DNA of 64,000 bases from Saccharopolyspora thermophila. GTDB taxonomy: Bacteria > Actinomycetota > Actinomycetes > Mycobacteriales > Pseudonocardiaceae. Below, piece by piece: positions 34,681-43,480 of this stretch. Location of the stretch: assembly GCF_014646075.1 (NCBI RefSeq), contig NZ_BMMT01000019.1, forward strand, positions 37,518 to 101,517, read 5' to 3'. A model generated the notes under the pieces. It was not told the DNA's origin. It searched no databases and saw only the letters and a program-made list of their open reading frames with translations. Every line of letters begins with the position of its first letter. Position 1 is the stretch's first letter. Both the position numbers and the translations under genes were made by a program.

Positions 34681-36003
34681 CGCTGCGGTGGTGGACCGCA
34701 GCCGTTCGGTGGCCTGCCGGAAGCGGGCGGGAAACGTCTCGTCGAGCAGTGCCGCGTGCTCGAAGGCGAGGGTGCCGCGGCGCAGCTCGTGCGCTCCCGG
34801 GAGGTCGAACCGGCTCGGGTCGACGGCGGCGGCGAACCGGGCCGACCAGTGGTTCGCGGGATCGGTGTGCGGCAGGTACAGGTCACTGTGGTTCAGCGGG
34901 TCGTACAGCGTCGCCACTTCGCAGCCCAGCAGGCGGCTGTACTCCGCGGCCAGCTCCGGCAGAGCGCGGCGGCCGAAGCTCGCCAGGTCGAAGCTGGCGA
35001 GCGCCTTGTAGGTGATCTGCCGGTCGACGTGCGGTTGCGGCGCCATGGCGCGCACGCCGTCGAGTTCGCCGAGCAGCGCTTCGAACTCCGCCAGCACCCG
35101 CTGCTTGGTGGACAGCTGGTCCCGGTAGAAGCGACGCAACTGGGCGCGCAGCAACGCCGCCGGCAACGCGCCGAGCCGTTCGTTGCCCGCCTGGAACGGC
35201 CGCGACCGGCCGACCGCGCGGCCGCACGTCACGATCGACACCAGCTGGTCGACCAGCTCCGCGTGGCGCGTGGTGACCATGCCGCCCTCACCGCAGGTGA
35301 CCGATTTGGACCCTTGGAAGGACCAGGTGCCGAGGTCGGCGATCGCACCGGCGGCCCGGCCACCGGTCCGGCCTCCGTGGGCGTGGGCGCAGTCCTCGAT
35401 CGACACCACCCCGAACTCCTCGCACAGCTCGGCGATCCGCGGCATGTCGACCATCCGGCAGTACAGGTGCGGGAGCACCACGGCGACGATCTCGGCATTG
35501 TGGTCGGCCGCCAGGATTGACGCGATCGTCTCGGCGTCGACGACGCCGCTGCGGGGATCGACATCAACCAGGACGGGCGCCAGGCGACGGTCCAGCGGCG
35601 CGGCCGCCGTGGCCTGCCAGGTCAGCCCGGCCACGAGCACCTTCCCGCCCGGCACCAACGCCCGCTTCCCGGTCTCCGCCGCCAGGACACTCGCCGCCAT
35701 CAGCGCGACCACGAGTGCTCGGGTGCCGTTGGCGACCGGCACCGCGTGGTCGAGCCCCTGGTACGCGGCGAACTCGGCGGCCGCACGCGCCTGCTCGACG
35801 CCCAGCGCCTCGGCGACCGCGGGGTCGAGCTCCAGGCCGGCTTCGAGGGGAAGGCCGCCCGGGTTGTCAAAACCCCACCGCCCCGATGCGATCACCGGCT
35901 GCAGGAAGGCGTTCTCCAACTCCCCCACCGCGGGCGGCGCGGCGATGACCGGTCCGCCACCGGCTCGGTTGAGCACCGGCATGTGCCCGGAATCCTTCAC
36001 CAT
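34672..36003 (-). CDS. DegT/DnrJ/EryC1/StrS family aminotransferase
   Basis: A 443-residue PLP enzyme. The cofactor lysine is K233 in WSFQGSKSVTCGEGG, with SIEDCAHAHGG (PLP-binding Asp204) and ANGTRALVVAL. The family aminates nucleotide sugars, free keto-sugars and keto-cyclitols; AHBA synthase and StsC are members. At 443 residues it is longer than most sugar aminotransferases (about 370-400), nearer the StsC/AHBA synthase range. Start ATG 36003 with AGGAGCGAA before it. First gene of an operon with an oxidoreductase and an MFS transporter. Confidence 0.87.
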   Translation of the reverse strand: MVKDSGHMPVLNRAGGGPVIAAPPAVGELENAFLQPVIASGRWGFDNPGGLPLEAGLELDPAVAEALGVEQARAAAEFAAYQGLDHAVPVANGTRALVVALMAASVLAAETGKRALVPGGKVLVAGLTWQATAAAPLDRRLAPVLVDVDPRSGVVDAETIASILAADHNAEIVAVVLPHLYCRMVDMPRIAELCEEFGVVSIEDCAHAHGGRTGGRAAGAIADLGTWSFQGSKSVTCGEGGMVTTRHAELVDQLVSIVTCGRAVGRSRPFQAGNERLGALPAALLRAQLRRFYRDQLSTKQRVLAEFEALLGELDGVRAMAPQPHVDRQITYKALASFDLASFGRRALPELAAEYSRLLGCEVATLYDPLNHSDLYLPHTDPANHWSARFAAAVDPSRFDLPGAHELRRGTLAFEHAALLDETFPARFRQATERLRSTTAAMR

Positions 36004-37072
36004 TTCGCTCCTGAATCTCGGTTTGTGCGAGACTGGCCCGCGCAGCGCGCACGCCGACCCGCACCGAACCCGAAAAGGCCGGGTCCCGCGGGCAAGCCTG
36101 AATTTCCAGTCCCCAGTGAACATCGCCCCAGTGCGACAACCAGGAACGTACACCCGGCGGAGCCGGGCGGTAAACCAGAAAACCCGCGCAGCACCGGAAC
36201 GGAGCAGTTACACGTGATGTTCGGCACACGTCCACGTTTTTCAGAAAGAACGGCGTCGCACGCAATTCTCGCTCCGTTCAAATTCGGTTGACACCGCATT
36301 GACACAAGTTTCGACACCCTGCTGCTCTTTGCCGAAGCAACGAGGCGAGCTGCTGCTTTCCGCGCTCCGCAGGGGGTTCCGCTGCCGTGGAGCTGCCGGG
36401 ACAGCATGGGACGACGAGGAGGGTCCCGCCCGGCGACGTGTTCTGCCCACACCACTCATCCGAGCGAAATGGAGCGCCCCGCTGGTTGGCGGAAAACCAT
36501 GCAGCCACCACCGTCCCGGCGCTTCACCGGAGCATTTCCGACCAGGCGTCAGCCACCTCGGCGGATCGCCCCGGAATATGCATTCCAAAACAGTTCCACA
36601 GCACTGCGACCCGCAAACCGGGGCCCGCGGACGAAGCGAACGGCGAGTCACGGGAATCCGCGCGGCAGAACGTCGCGCGGCAGTCGAGAACCCGGGCACC
36701 GGCGCACGGCGCACCGCCGGGTCCGGTCACCGAGCACGCCGAACCACGGGCGGCTTCCCGGGGTGCGCGAGAAGAGGAGAGACACGGTCGCGGCACTCGC
36801 GAAACCGTGCGAACAGCGACCAGGCTCCCGGATCGTTCGTCTCCACAAAGAACAGGACGGCGACACCCGACCGCGGGCGGCTTTTCGCGATACCACATCG
36901 GACGGCGGCGGTCACCACTTTGGCGAGTTCGAGCATCCGGCGCGGCACTCCTACTTTCGTTCGATGACCGCTGATCAACCCCGTCTGTACGTTGCGCCGG
37001 TCCAGACCTCGCGGACTCGGGCCGACGGTTCGTGTTCGACGAGATTCCCGCATTCGCAAGGAGACTCACACC
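36004..37072. other. Long intergenic region
   Basis: 1069 bases of lower GC content than the neighbours, with no convincing gene. Two TTGACA hexamers (36288-36293 and 36299-36304, plus strand) lie together. Frames on both strands lack third-position G/C bias. The 3' end carries AAGGAG before the secreted protein gene. Confidence 0.5.
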
Positions 37073-37474
37073 ATGGCACGGGTCAGGAACCTGCTGGGGG
37101 CGATTGCCGCGGCCGCGGCCCTCACCGGGCTCGTCGCGCCCGCCGCGACGGCAGACGAGGTGCACGCCCTCGACAAGCAGAAGTGCGCCGACAACGTCTG
37201 TCTCATCCTCTTCGGCTCGGGCTACAAGGTGAACAAGGCGACGGTCCAGGGAATCGGTGGCGTCCAGGGGCCCGCCGAGTACCAGTTCGGCTACTACGCC
37301 GAGACCGGACCGACCAAGACGCACGAGAAGATCTGCGGCGGCTCCGGTGACGGCAGCAACTGCGTCCACCAGTTCAGCATCGGGGCAACCTACGCCAAGG
37401 GCATCCGGGTGTGCGGCTGGGTCAAGCGCATGGACAACCAGCAGATCATCGGCAACCCCTGCATCACCTTCTGA
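37073..37474 (+). CDS. Small secreted six-cysteine protein
   Basis: A 133-residue protein with a clear Sec signal peptide (ARVRNLLGAIAAAAALTGLV, cleavage after APAATA at about residue 27). The mature part of about 105 residues has six cysteines (QKC, DNVC, EKIC, SNC, RVCGW, NPC), probably three disulfides, and many Gly and Tyr. I do not recognise the family. AAGGAG precedes the ATG and a strong hairpin follows the stop, so it is a single-gene unit. A stable extracellular protein, perhaps an inhibitor or surface protein, is a guess. Confidence 0.75.
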   Translation: MARVRNLLGAIAAAAALTGLVAPAATADEVHALDKQKCADNVCLILFGSGYKVNKATVQGIGGVQGPAEYQFGYYAETGPTKTHEKICGGSGDGSNCVHQFSIGATYAKGIRVCGWVKRMDNQQIIGNPCITF

Positions 37475-37490
37475 CACCCACCACCCCCGT

Positions 37491-37527
37491 AGGCCCGCTC
37501 CCTGCGCAGGACGCAGGGAGCGGGCCT
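37491..37527 (+). terminator. Strong hairpin terminator after the secreted protein gene
   Basis: A perfect 16-bp stem (left arm AGGCCCGCTCCCTGCG, right arm 37512-37527) with loop CAGGA, followed by a T. It ends the single-gene transcript. Confidence 0.85.
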
Positions 37528-37741
37528 TGGCGCGATCGACGCTGGTCACGTCCCTGGTGTTCGGGCCGCGCGACCAGGGACGCACCGGGATCGACGCGGC
37601 GGAGCCGATGAGCCGATCGGGTCGCCCGGTCCGGGTTGCAACCTCGTGCAACTCTTGCTCGACGGGGATCGCAGGCGTCTGCTGTGGGTAGCCGTGGCGT
37701 GACCTGGCTCACGCACCGCGGGCACTGGGTAGGAGGCAGGC

Positions 37742-38863
37742 GTGGCGCAGTTCTCGGGCAATGGCCGCCCACCCCGGGCGGATGGCTCGGCGATCGGGGT
37801 GATCGCCAATCCGATGTCCGGCCGGGACATCCGGCGGCTCGTGGCGCACGCCTCGGTCTTCCCCAACGCCGAGAAGGCGAACATGGTGCTGCGGATCGTG
37901 GCCGCGGCGGGCGCGCTCGGCGTCGACCGGGTGCTGCTGTCCACCGACGAGTTCGGGGTGGCCGCCGGGGTGCTGCGGGCGATCCGGCAGCACGCGGCCG
38001 CCGGGTCCGGCCCGTTGCCCGAACTCGTGTTCTGCGAGCTCGACCCCGTCACCGGCACCGCCGAGGACACCCGGGCCCTGGTGCGGCGGATGCGGGCCGA
38101 CGGCGCCGCGCTGATCGTCGTGCTGGGCGGCGACGGCACCGTTCGCGCCGCGGCGGGCGAGCTGGGCGACACTCCGCTGCTGCCGCTGAGCACCGGCACC
38201 AACAACGCCTTCCCGCAGATGTGGGAGGCGACGGTCGCCGGGGCCGCCGCGGCGCTGGTCGCCGTAGGGCGGGTCGACGCCCGGGACGCGACGCGCCGCG
38301 CGAAGGTGCTCCGGGTCGACTGCGGCCCGATCAGCGAGATCGCCCTGGTCGACGTGTGCGTGTCCGTGACCGACCACGTCGGCGCACGCGCGCTGTGGCG
38401 GGCCGACAGCCTCCGCGAGCTCTACTGCACGTTCGCCGAACCGCACGCGATCGGCCTGTCCAGCATCGCCGGCCAGCTCCTGCCGACCGCCCGCGACGAG
38501 CCGCACGGGGTCGCCGTCCGCTTCGCCGCCGGGGAACCCACGCGGGATTCCGTGCTCGCGCCCCTCGCACCGGGCAAGCTCACCGCCGTCGAGGTCGCGG
38601 CCTTCGAGACGCTCCCGCCGGGACAACCGCACACCAGCGACGTTTCCGCCGGCACGGTCGCGCTCGACGGGGAACGCGAGTTCGAGTTCCGCGACCCGGT
38701 CACCGTGACGCTGTCCGACCGCGGCCCCCGCGTGCTCGACGTCCGGGCCGTGCTCGCCACCGCCGCGCGGGACGGCCTGCTCCGCGGCTCCCCCACTGTC
38801 CCCGAAAGCGCCACCGGGGTCACTTCGTGGCGCGTCGCACCGCACAACGGAGGAAAGCCATGA
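37742..38863 (+). CDS. acoX: AcoX, ATP-NAD kinase-like protein of the acetoin operon
   Basis: A 373-residue protein of the NAD kinase/diacylglycerol kinase fold. The nucleotide motif is VVLGGDGTVRAAAGE and STGTNNAFPQMWE corresponds to the second conserved block. GVIANPMSGRDIRR opens the domain. AcoX proteins occur at the head of acetoin dehydrogenase operons; their role is unproven, perhaps cofactor phosphorylation. GTG 37742 follows TAGGAGG. Its stop overlaps the acoA start (ATGA). Confidence 0.88.
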   Translation: MAQFSGNGRPPRADGSAIGVIANPMSGRDIRRLVAHASVFPNAEKANMVLRIVAAAGALGVDRVLLSTDEFGVAAGVLRAIRQHAAAGSGPLPELVFCELDPVTGTAEDTRALVRRMRADGAALIVVLGGDGTVRAAAGELGDTPLLPLSTGTNNAFPQMWEATVAGAAAALVAVGRVDARDATRRAKVLRVDCGPISEIALVDVCVSVTDHVGARALWRADSLRELYCTFAEPHAIGLSSIAGQLLPTARDEPHGVAVRFAAGEPTRDSVLAPLAPGKLTAVEVAAFETLPPGQPHTSDVSAGTVALDGEREFEFRDPVTVTLSDRGPRVLDVRAVLATAARDGLLRGSPTVPESATGVTSWRVAPHNGGKP

Positions 38864-39855
38864 CCGAAGCGGTCTCCGAAAAACCAGTCGGTGCACTGGA
38901 CGAGACCGGCCTGCTTGCGGCCTACCGCACCATGCGCACGATCCGTGCCTTCGAGGACCGGGTGCACCAGGAGTTCGCGAAAGGCGACATCCCGGGGTTC
39001 GTCCACCTCTACGCCGGGGAGGAAGCCTCCGCCACCGGCGTGTGCCTGCACCTCGACGAGCGCGACTCGATCGCCAGCACCCACCGCGGGCACGGGCACT
39101 GTATCGCCAAGGGCGTCGACGTGCGCGAGATGATGGCCGAGATCTACGGCCGCCGCACCGGGTCCTGCCGCGGCAAGGGCGGCTCGATGCACATCGCCGA
39201 CCTCAGCAAGGGCATGCTCGGTGCCAACGGCATCGTCGGCGGCGGTCCGCCGCTGATCTGCGGCACCGCGCTGGCCGCCAAGCTGCAGGGCACCGGCGGT
39301 GTCGGCGTCGCGTTCTTCGGCGACGGCGCCAGCAACCAGGGCACCACGCTGGAGGCGCTGAACCTGGCCTCCGTCTGGAACCTCCCGGCGATCTTCGTCG
39401 CAGAGAACAACGGCTACGCCGAGACGACCGCGAGCAGCTGGTCAATCGCCGCGGACAACATCGCCGACCGGGCGGCCGGGTTCGGCATGCCGGGGGTCAT
39501 CGTCGACGGGTTCGACTTCTTCGCCGTGCACGAGGTGGCCGGCGAGGCGGTAGAACGCGCCCGCAGCGGGGGTGGCCCGACGCTGATCGAGGTCAAGTTC
39601 ACCCGCTACTACGGGCACTTCGAGGGCGACCAGCAGACCTACCGGGGCGACGAGGTGGCCCGCGCGCAGCAGGACCGGGACTGCCTCAAGACGTTCCGCG
39701 CCCGGGTCACCGCCGCGGGACAGCTCACCGACGCGCAGCTGGACGAGGTGGACCGCGAGGTCGCCGCGCTGATCGAGCAGTCCGTGGCCGAGGCGCTCGA
39801 CGCGCCGAAACCGAGCCCGGACGACCTGGAAACCGACGTCTACATCTCCTACTGA
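38860..39855 (+). CDS. acoA: Acetoin dehydrogenase E1 alpha subunit
   Basis: A 331-residue thiamine diphosphate-dependent E1a. The ThDP motif runs from FFGDGASNQG to VAENNGYAE, with GDG and NN conserved; SCRGKGGSMHIAD is the phosphorylation-loop region typical of acetoin and branched-chain E1a. It cleaves acetoin oxidatively to acetaldehyde and an acetyl group passed to the E2 lipoyl domain. Second gene of the operon. Confidence 0.92.
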   Translation: MTEAVSEKPVGALDETGLLAAYRTMRTIRAFEDRVHQEFAKGDIPGFVHLYAGEEASATGVCLHLDERDSIASTHRGHGHCIAKGVDVREMMAEIYGRRTGSCRGKGGSMHIADLSKGMLGANGIVGGGPPLICGTALAAKLQGTGGVGVAFFGDGASNQGTTLEALNLASVWNLPAIFVAENNGYAETTASSWSIAADNIADRAAGFGMPGVIVDGFDFFAVHEVAGEAVERARSGGGPTLIEVKFTRYYGHFEGDQQTYRGDEVARAQQDRDCLKTFRARVTAAGQLTDAQLDEVDREVAALIEQSVAEALDAPKPSPDDLETDVYISY

Positions 39856-39870
39856 CACGGGAAGGTTCTC

Positions 39871-40884
39871 ATGGCGCGCAGCATCAGCTACCGGGAAGCG
39901 ATCAACGAGGCGCTCGTGCAGGAGATGGAGCGCGACAGCAGCGTGATCGTGCTCGGCGAGGACAACGCGGGTGGCGAGGGCGCCCCCGGGGAACGGGATG
40001 CCTGGGGCGGCGTCCTCGGCGTCACCAAGGGGCTCTACGACCGGTTCCCGGGACGCGTGCTGGACACGCCGATCAGCGAGTCGGCGTTCATCGGCGCGGC
40101 GATCGGGGCCGCGACGCGCGGCATGCGGCCGGTCGCGGAACTGATGTTCATCGACTTCCTCGGCGTATGCTTCGACCAGATCTTCAACCAGGCCGCGAAG
40201 TTCCGCTACATGTTCGGCGGCAAGGCGGTCACCCCGGTGGTCATCCGCACCATGTACGGCGCGGGGCTCAACGCCGCCGCACAGCACTCCCAGGCCCTGT
40301 ACCCGCTGTTCACCCACATCCCCGGACTGAAGGTCGTGCTGCCGTCCTCGCCGTACGAGGCGAAGGGTTTGATGATCCAGGCCATCCGGGATGACGACCC
40401 GGTGATCTTCTGCGAGCACAAGGCGATGTACGACGTGGTCGGCGACGTTCCCGAGGAGCCGTACGCGATCCCGTTCGGGGAGGCGAACATCGTGCGCGAG
40501 GGCGGGGACGTCACGCTCGTCGCGTTCGGCCGGATGGTGGCGGTCGCGCAGGAGGCCGCCGACGAGCTCGCCCGGTCCGGTGTGGAGTGCGACATCGTGG
40601 ACCCGCGCACCACCAGCCCCCTGGACACCGACAGCATCCTGGAGAGCGTCGAGAGCACCGGCCGCCTGGTGGTCGTGGACGAGGCCACCCCGCGCTGCAA
40701 CCTCGCCGCGGACGTCTCCGCGCTCGTGGCGCGCGAGGCGTTCGGGTCGCTGCGCGCGCCGATCGAGATGGTCACCGCGCCGCACACCCCGGTGCCGTTC
40801 AGCGACGCCCTGGAGAGCCTCTACATCCCGGACGCGCAGCGGGTGGTCAACGCGGTCAAGAAGGTCACGAGTTGGGAGCGCTGA
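39871..40884 (+). CDS. acoB: Acetoin dehydrogenase E1 beta subunit
   Basis: A 337-residue transketolase-like E1b. Conserved parts are YREAINEALVQEMERD, VIVLGEDNAGGEG, DTPISESAFIGAAIG and the C-terminal transketolase domain with VVDEATPRCNLAADV. It forms the a2b2 E1 with the product of the preceding gene, 15 bases upstream, and contributes the ThDP-activating glutamate. Confidence 0.92.
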   Translation: MARSISYREAINEALVQEMERDSSVIVLGEDNAGGEGAPGERDAWGGVLGVTKGLYDRFPGRVLDTPISESAFIGAAIGAATRGMRPVAELMFIDFLGVCFDQIFNQAAKFRYMFGGKAVTPVVIRTMYGAGLNAAAQHSQALYPLFTHIPGLKVVLPSSPYEAKGLMIQAIRDDDPVIFCEHKAMYDVVGDVPEEPYAIPFGEANIVREGGDVTLVAFGRMVAVAQEAADELARSGVECDIVDPRTTSPLDTDSILESVESTGRLVVVDEATPRCNLAADVSALVAREAFGSLRAPIEMVTAPHTPVPFSDALESLYIPDAQRVVNAVKKVTSWER

Positions 40885-40886
40885 GC

Positions 40887-42005
40887 ATGGCCGACGAGCG
40901 GATCCGACACGTCACGATGCCCAAGTGGGGGCTGTCGATGACCAGCGGGACGATCACCGAGTGGCTGGTCGCCGAGGGCGATCCCGTCACGCCCGGCACC
41001 GAGCTGGCGGAGATCGACACCGAGAAGATCGCCGGGACGCTGGAGTCCGAGGAGCAGGGCGTGCTGCGCGGGATCGTCGTCCCGGCCGGGTCGGCCGCGC
41101 CGGTGGGCGGGACGATCGCGGTCATCGCGCCGGCGGAGGTCCCGGACGCCGAGATCGACGCGGCGGTCGCGCAGGCGCGCGAGCAGCTGGAATCCGGTGC
41201 GGTGGAAACCGCGGCGGGCCCGGTGGTCGCGGAAGCGGAGGTCGGCGGGCGCACGCTGTCCTACGCGACGCTCGGTGACGGCGCGGACGTCGTCGTGCTG
41301 GTGCACGGGTTCGGCGGGGACAAGAACTCCTGGCTGTTCGTCCAGGAGCCGCTCGCGGACGGCCGCACCGTGCACGCGCTCGACCTGCCTGGTCATGGCG
41401 CGTCCAGCAAGGACGTCGGCGACGGGAGCCTGCGCACGCTCGCCGGTGCGGTCACCGGTTTCCTCGACGCGCTCGGGATCGAACGCGCGCACCTGGTCGG
41501 CCACTCGCTGGGTGGCGCGGTGATCACCGCCGCGGCGGCTGCGGCACCGGATCGGGTGCGGTCGCTGACGCTCGTCGCGCCCGCGGGATTCGGTCCGGAG
41601 GTGAACGCCGGGTACCTGCGGGGCTTCGTCGAGGCCAGCACGCGTCGCGAGCTCCGGCCGCACCTGCGGCAGCTGTTCGCCGACGAGTCGCAGGTGACCC
41701 GGCAGCTGGTGGACGACCTGCTGAAGTTCAAGCGCATCGACGGTGTCCAGGAAGCGCTGAAGACCCTGCTGGGCACGCTGCTGGCCGGGGACGAGCAGGC
41801 CATCGACGCCCGGCCGCTGCTGGCGGAGGTCTCCGCCCCCACGGCGGTGGTGTGGGGCCGCCGGGACCAGGTCATCCCCGTCGCGGCACCCGAGGTGTTC
41901 GGCGACGACGTGGCCTTCCGCGTCGTCGAGGACGCCGGGCACATGGTGCACATGGAGAACCCGGCGGCCACCAGGCAGGCCATCGAGTCGGTGCTGGGCG
42001 GGTGA
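40887..42005 (+). CDS. acoC: AcoC: lipoyl domain fused to an alpha/beta hydrolase
   Basis: A 372-residue E2 component. Residues 1-80 are a lipoyl domain with lipoyl-lysine K47 in EIDTEKIAG. After a short linker (about 90-125), an a/b hydrolase domain has GHSLGGA (nucleophile Ser), WGRRDQVIP (Asp) and DAGHMVHMEN (His). This fusion, in place of the classical acyltransferase core, is known from acetoin dehydrogenase AcoC. No E3 (lipoamide dehydrogenase) gene follows, so a shared E3 must serve. Confidence 0.9.
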   Translation: MADERIRHVTMPKWGLSMTSGTITEWLVAEGDPVTPGTELAEIDTEKIAGTLESEEQGVLRGIVVPAGSAAPVGGTIAVIAPAEVPDAEIDAAVAQAREQLESGAVETAAGPVVAEAEVGGRTLSYATLGDGADVVVLVHGFGGDKNSWLFVQEPLADGRTVHALDLPGHGASSKDVGDGSLRTLAGAVTGFLDALGIERAHLVGHSLGGAVITAAAAAAPDRVRSLTLVAPAGFGPEVNAGYLRGFVEASTRRELRPHLRQLFADESQVTRQLVDDLLKFKRIDGVQEALKTLLGTLLAGDEQAIDARPLLAEVSAPTAVVWGRRDQVIPVAAPEVFGDDVAFRVVEDAGHMVHMENPAATRQAIESVLGG

Positions 42006-42141
42006 GCTCGATCGGTCAAGTCACGGCCGGTGGCTGTGCCGCGGTGCGCGCCGCCGCAAGATGGAGGGTGCTCGTGGATCCCGCCGTCCGCCGCCGCGGG
42101 CGGTCGCGGTCTTCAACGCCGATGACCTCCGGGAGTGCCGT

Positions 42142-43425
42142 GTGCGGACCGATCAGCTCGACGTTGCGCTGCCTGCGGGCACGGATCTGCGCGAGTACGC
42201 CAGGGTGCTGGCCCGTGCCCGTGAGGCCGCCCTGGCCGGTCGGCGGCCGGGCACCGCGCCGCGGCGGGTGATCGAGGAGTCCTGGTGGCGCGCCCGCGAC
42301 CACGGCGTCGACCCGGACCGCGGGGCGGCGGCGCCGTCGCTCGGCCCGGACGAGGTGGAACACCGCAGGGCCACCTGCGGTCTCACCGAAAGCGCGCTGG
42401 CGACGCTGCGCCGCGGCCTGGTGGGCATCGCCGACAAGGCCGCCCACATCATGGTGATCACCGACGCGGACGGGCGGGTGCTCTGGCGCGAGGGCAGCCG
42501 CACCGTCCGCCGGCAGGCCGACCGGCTCGGCTTCGCCGAGGGCGCGACGTGGGCCGAGAGCGTGGTCGGCACGAACGCGATCGGCACCGCGCTGGTCGCG
42601 CGCCGTCCGCTGCAGGTGTACTCCACGGAGCACTACGTCCAGACGCACCACCCGTGGACCTGCTCGGCCGCTCCGATCCGCGACGTCCGCACCGGCTGGG
42701 TGCTCGGCGCGGTCGACGTCAGCGGCCCGGCCGCCACCGCGCACCCCAGCACGCTGGCGCTGGTGGACGCGGTGGCACGCCTGGCGGAGTCCCAGCAGCG
42801 ACAGGAGCACCTGGCCGAACTGGACCGGCTGCGCGGGATCGCCGCGCCGCTGCTGGCGCGGATCGACGGGCGCGCGCTGGTCACCGACCCGCACGGGTGG
42901 GTCGCCGCGTCGGTCGGACTGTCCCCGGTCGAGCGCGTGCTGCTGCCCGACGAGCCCGGCGACCACCAGGTGTGGCTGCCCACGCTCGGCCTGTGCGCGG
43001 TTGAACCGCTGCCGGGTGGTTTCCTGGTGCGGCCGGCGGAAGGCGAGAGCCCGTCGCCGGTGCGCGCCGTGCTCGACGTGCGGCACCCGACGCGCCCGCG
43101 TCTGACGCTGCACCAGGACAGCGGTGTGTGGACGCACTCCCTGAGCCCCCGGCACGCCGAGATCCTGTTCGTCCTGGCCCGGCACCCGGCGGGCCGGACG
43201 GCCGCCGAGCTTGCCGCGGACCTCTTCGGCGACCCGAGCCGCACGATCACGGTGCGGGCCGAGATGTCCCGGCTGCGTAAGCAGATCGGCCGGGTGATCG
43301 ACCACCGCCCGTACCGCTTCGCCGACGACGTGGAGGTCACCGTGGAGCAGGGCGCGGAGCCGTCCGCGGTGCTCCCCCACTCCAGCGCTCCCGCGCTGGC
43401 CCGCCTGCGGCGGCCCGACGGCTGA
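42142..43425 (+). CDS. AcoR-like GAF-domain transcriptional regulator without an AAA+ domain
   Basis: A 427-residue regulator. The N-terminal half matches the AcoR sensory part (VIEESWWRARDHGVDPDR, then a GAF domain with MVITDADGRVLW, GTNAIGTAL and SAAPIRDVRTGWVLGAVDV). There is no sigma-54 AAA+ domain; the C-terminal part (about 335-410) is a winged-helix-like segment (LSPRHAEILFVLARHPAGRT, AEMSRLRKQIGRVI). This is the actinobacterial form of the acetoin activator. GTG 42142 follows GGGAG at 6 bases; ATG 42061 is possible. Confidence 0.85.
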   Translation: MRTDQLDVALPAGTDLREYARVLARAREAALAGRRPGTAPRRVIEESWWRARDHGVDPDRGAAAPSLGPDEVEHRRATCGLTESALATLRRGLVGIADKAAHIMVITDADGRVLWREGSRTVRRQADRLGFAEGATWAESVVGTNAIGTALVARRPLQVYSTEHYVQTHHPWTCSAAPIRDVRTGWVLGAVDVSGPAATAHPSTLALVDAVARLAESQQRQEHLAELDRLRGIAAPLLARIDGRALVTDPHGWVAASVGLSPVERVLLPDEPGDHQVWLPTLGLCAVEPLPGGFLVRPAEGESPSPVRAVLDVRHPTRPRLTLHQDSGVWTHSLSPRHAEILFVLARHPAGRTAAELAADLFGDPSRTITVRAEMSRLRKQIGRVIDHRPYRFADDVEVTVEQGAEPSAVLPHSSAPALARLRRPDG

Positions 43426-43480
43426 GGCCCCAGATGGTCGTGGCGGCACAGGTATCCGACGCTTCCGCGGGGTTTCGCGT

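Noticed and set aside
36288..36304. Two TTGACA hexamers on the plus strand
   Set aside because: No fitting -10 box and the next plus-strand gene starts almost 800 bases away.
36387..36974. Plus-strand frame of 195 codons in the region before the secreted protein
   Set aside because: No third-position G/C bias, no ribosome-binding site and no recognisable domain.
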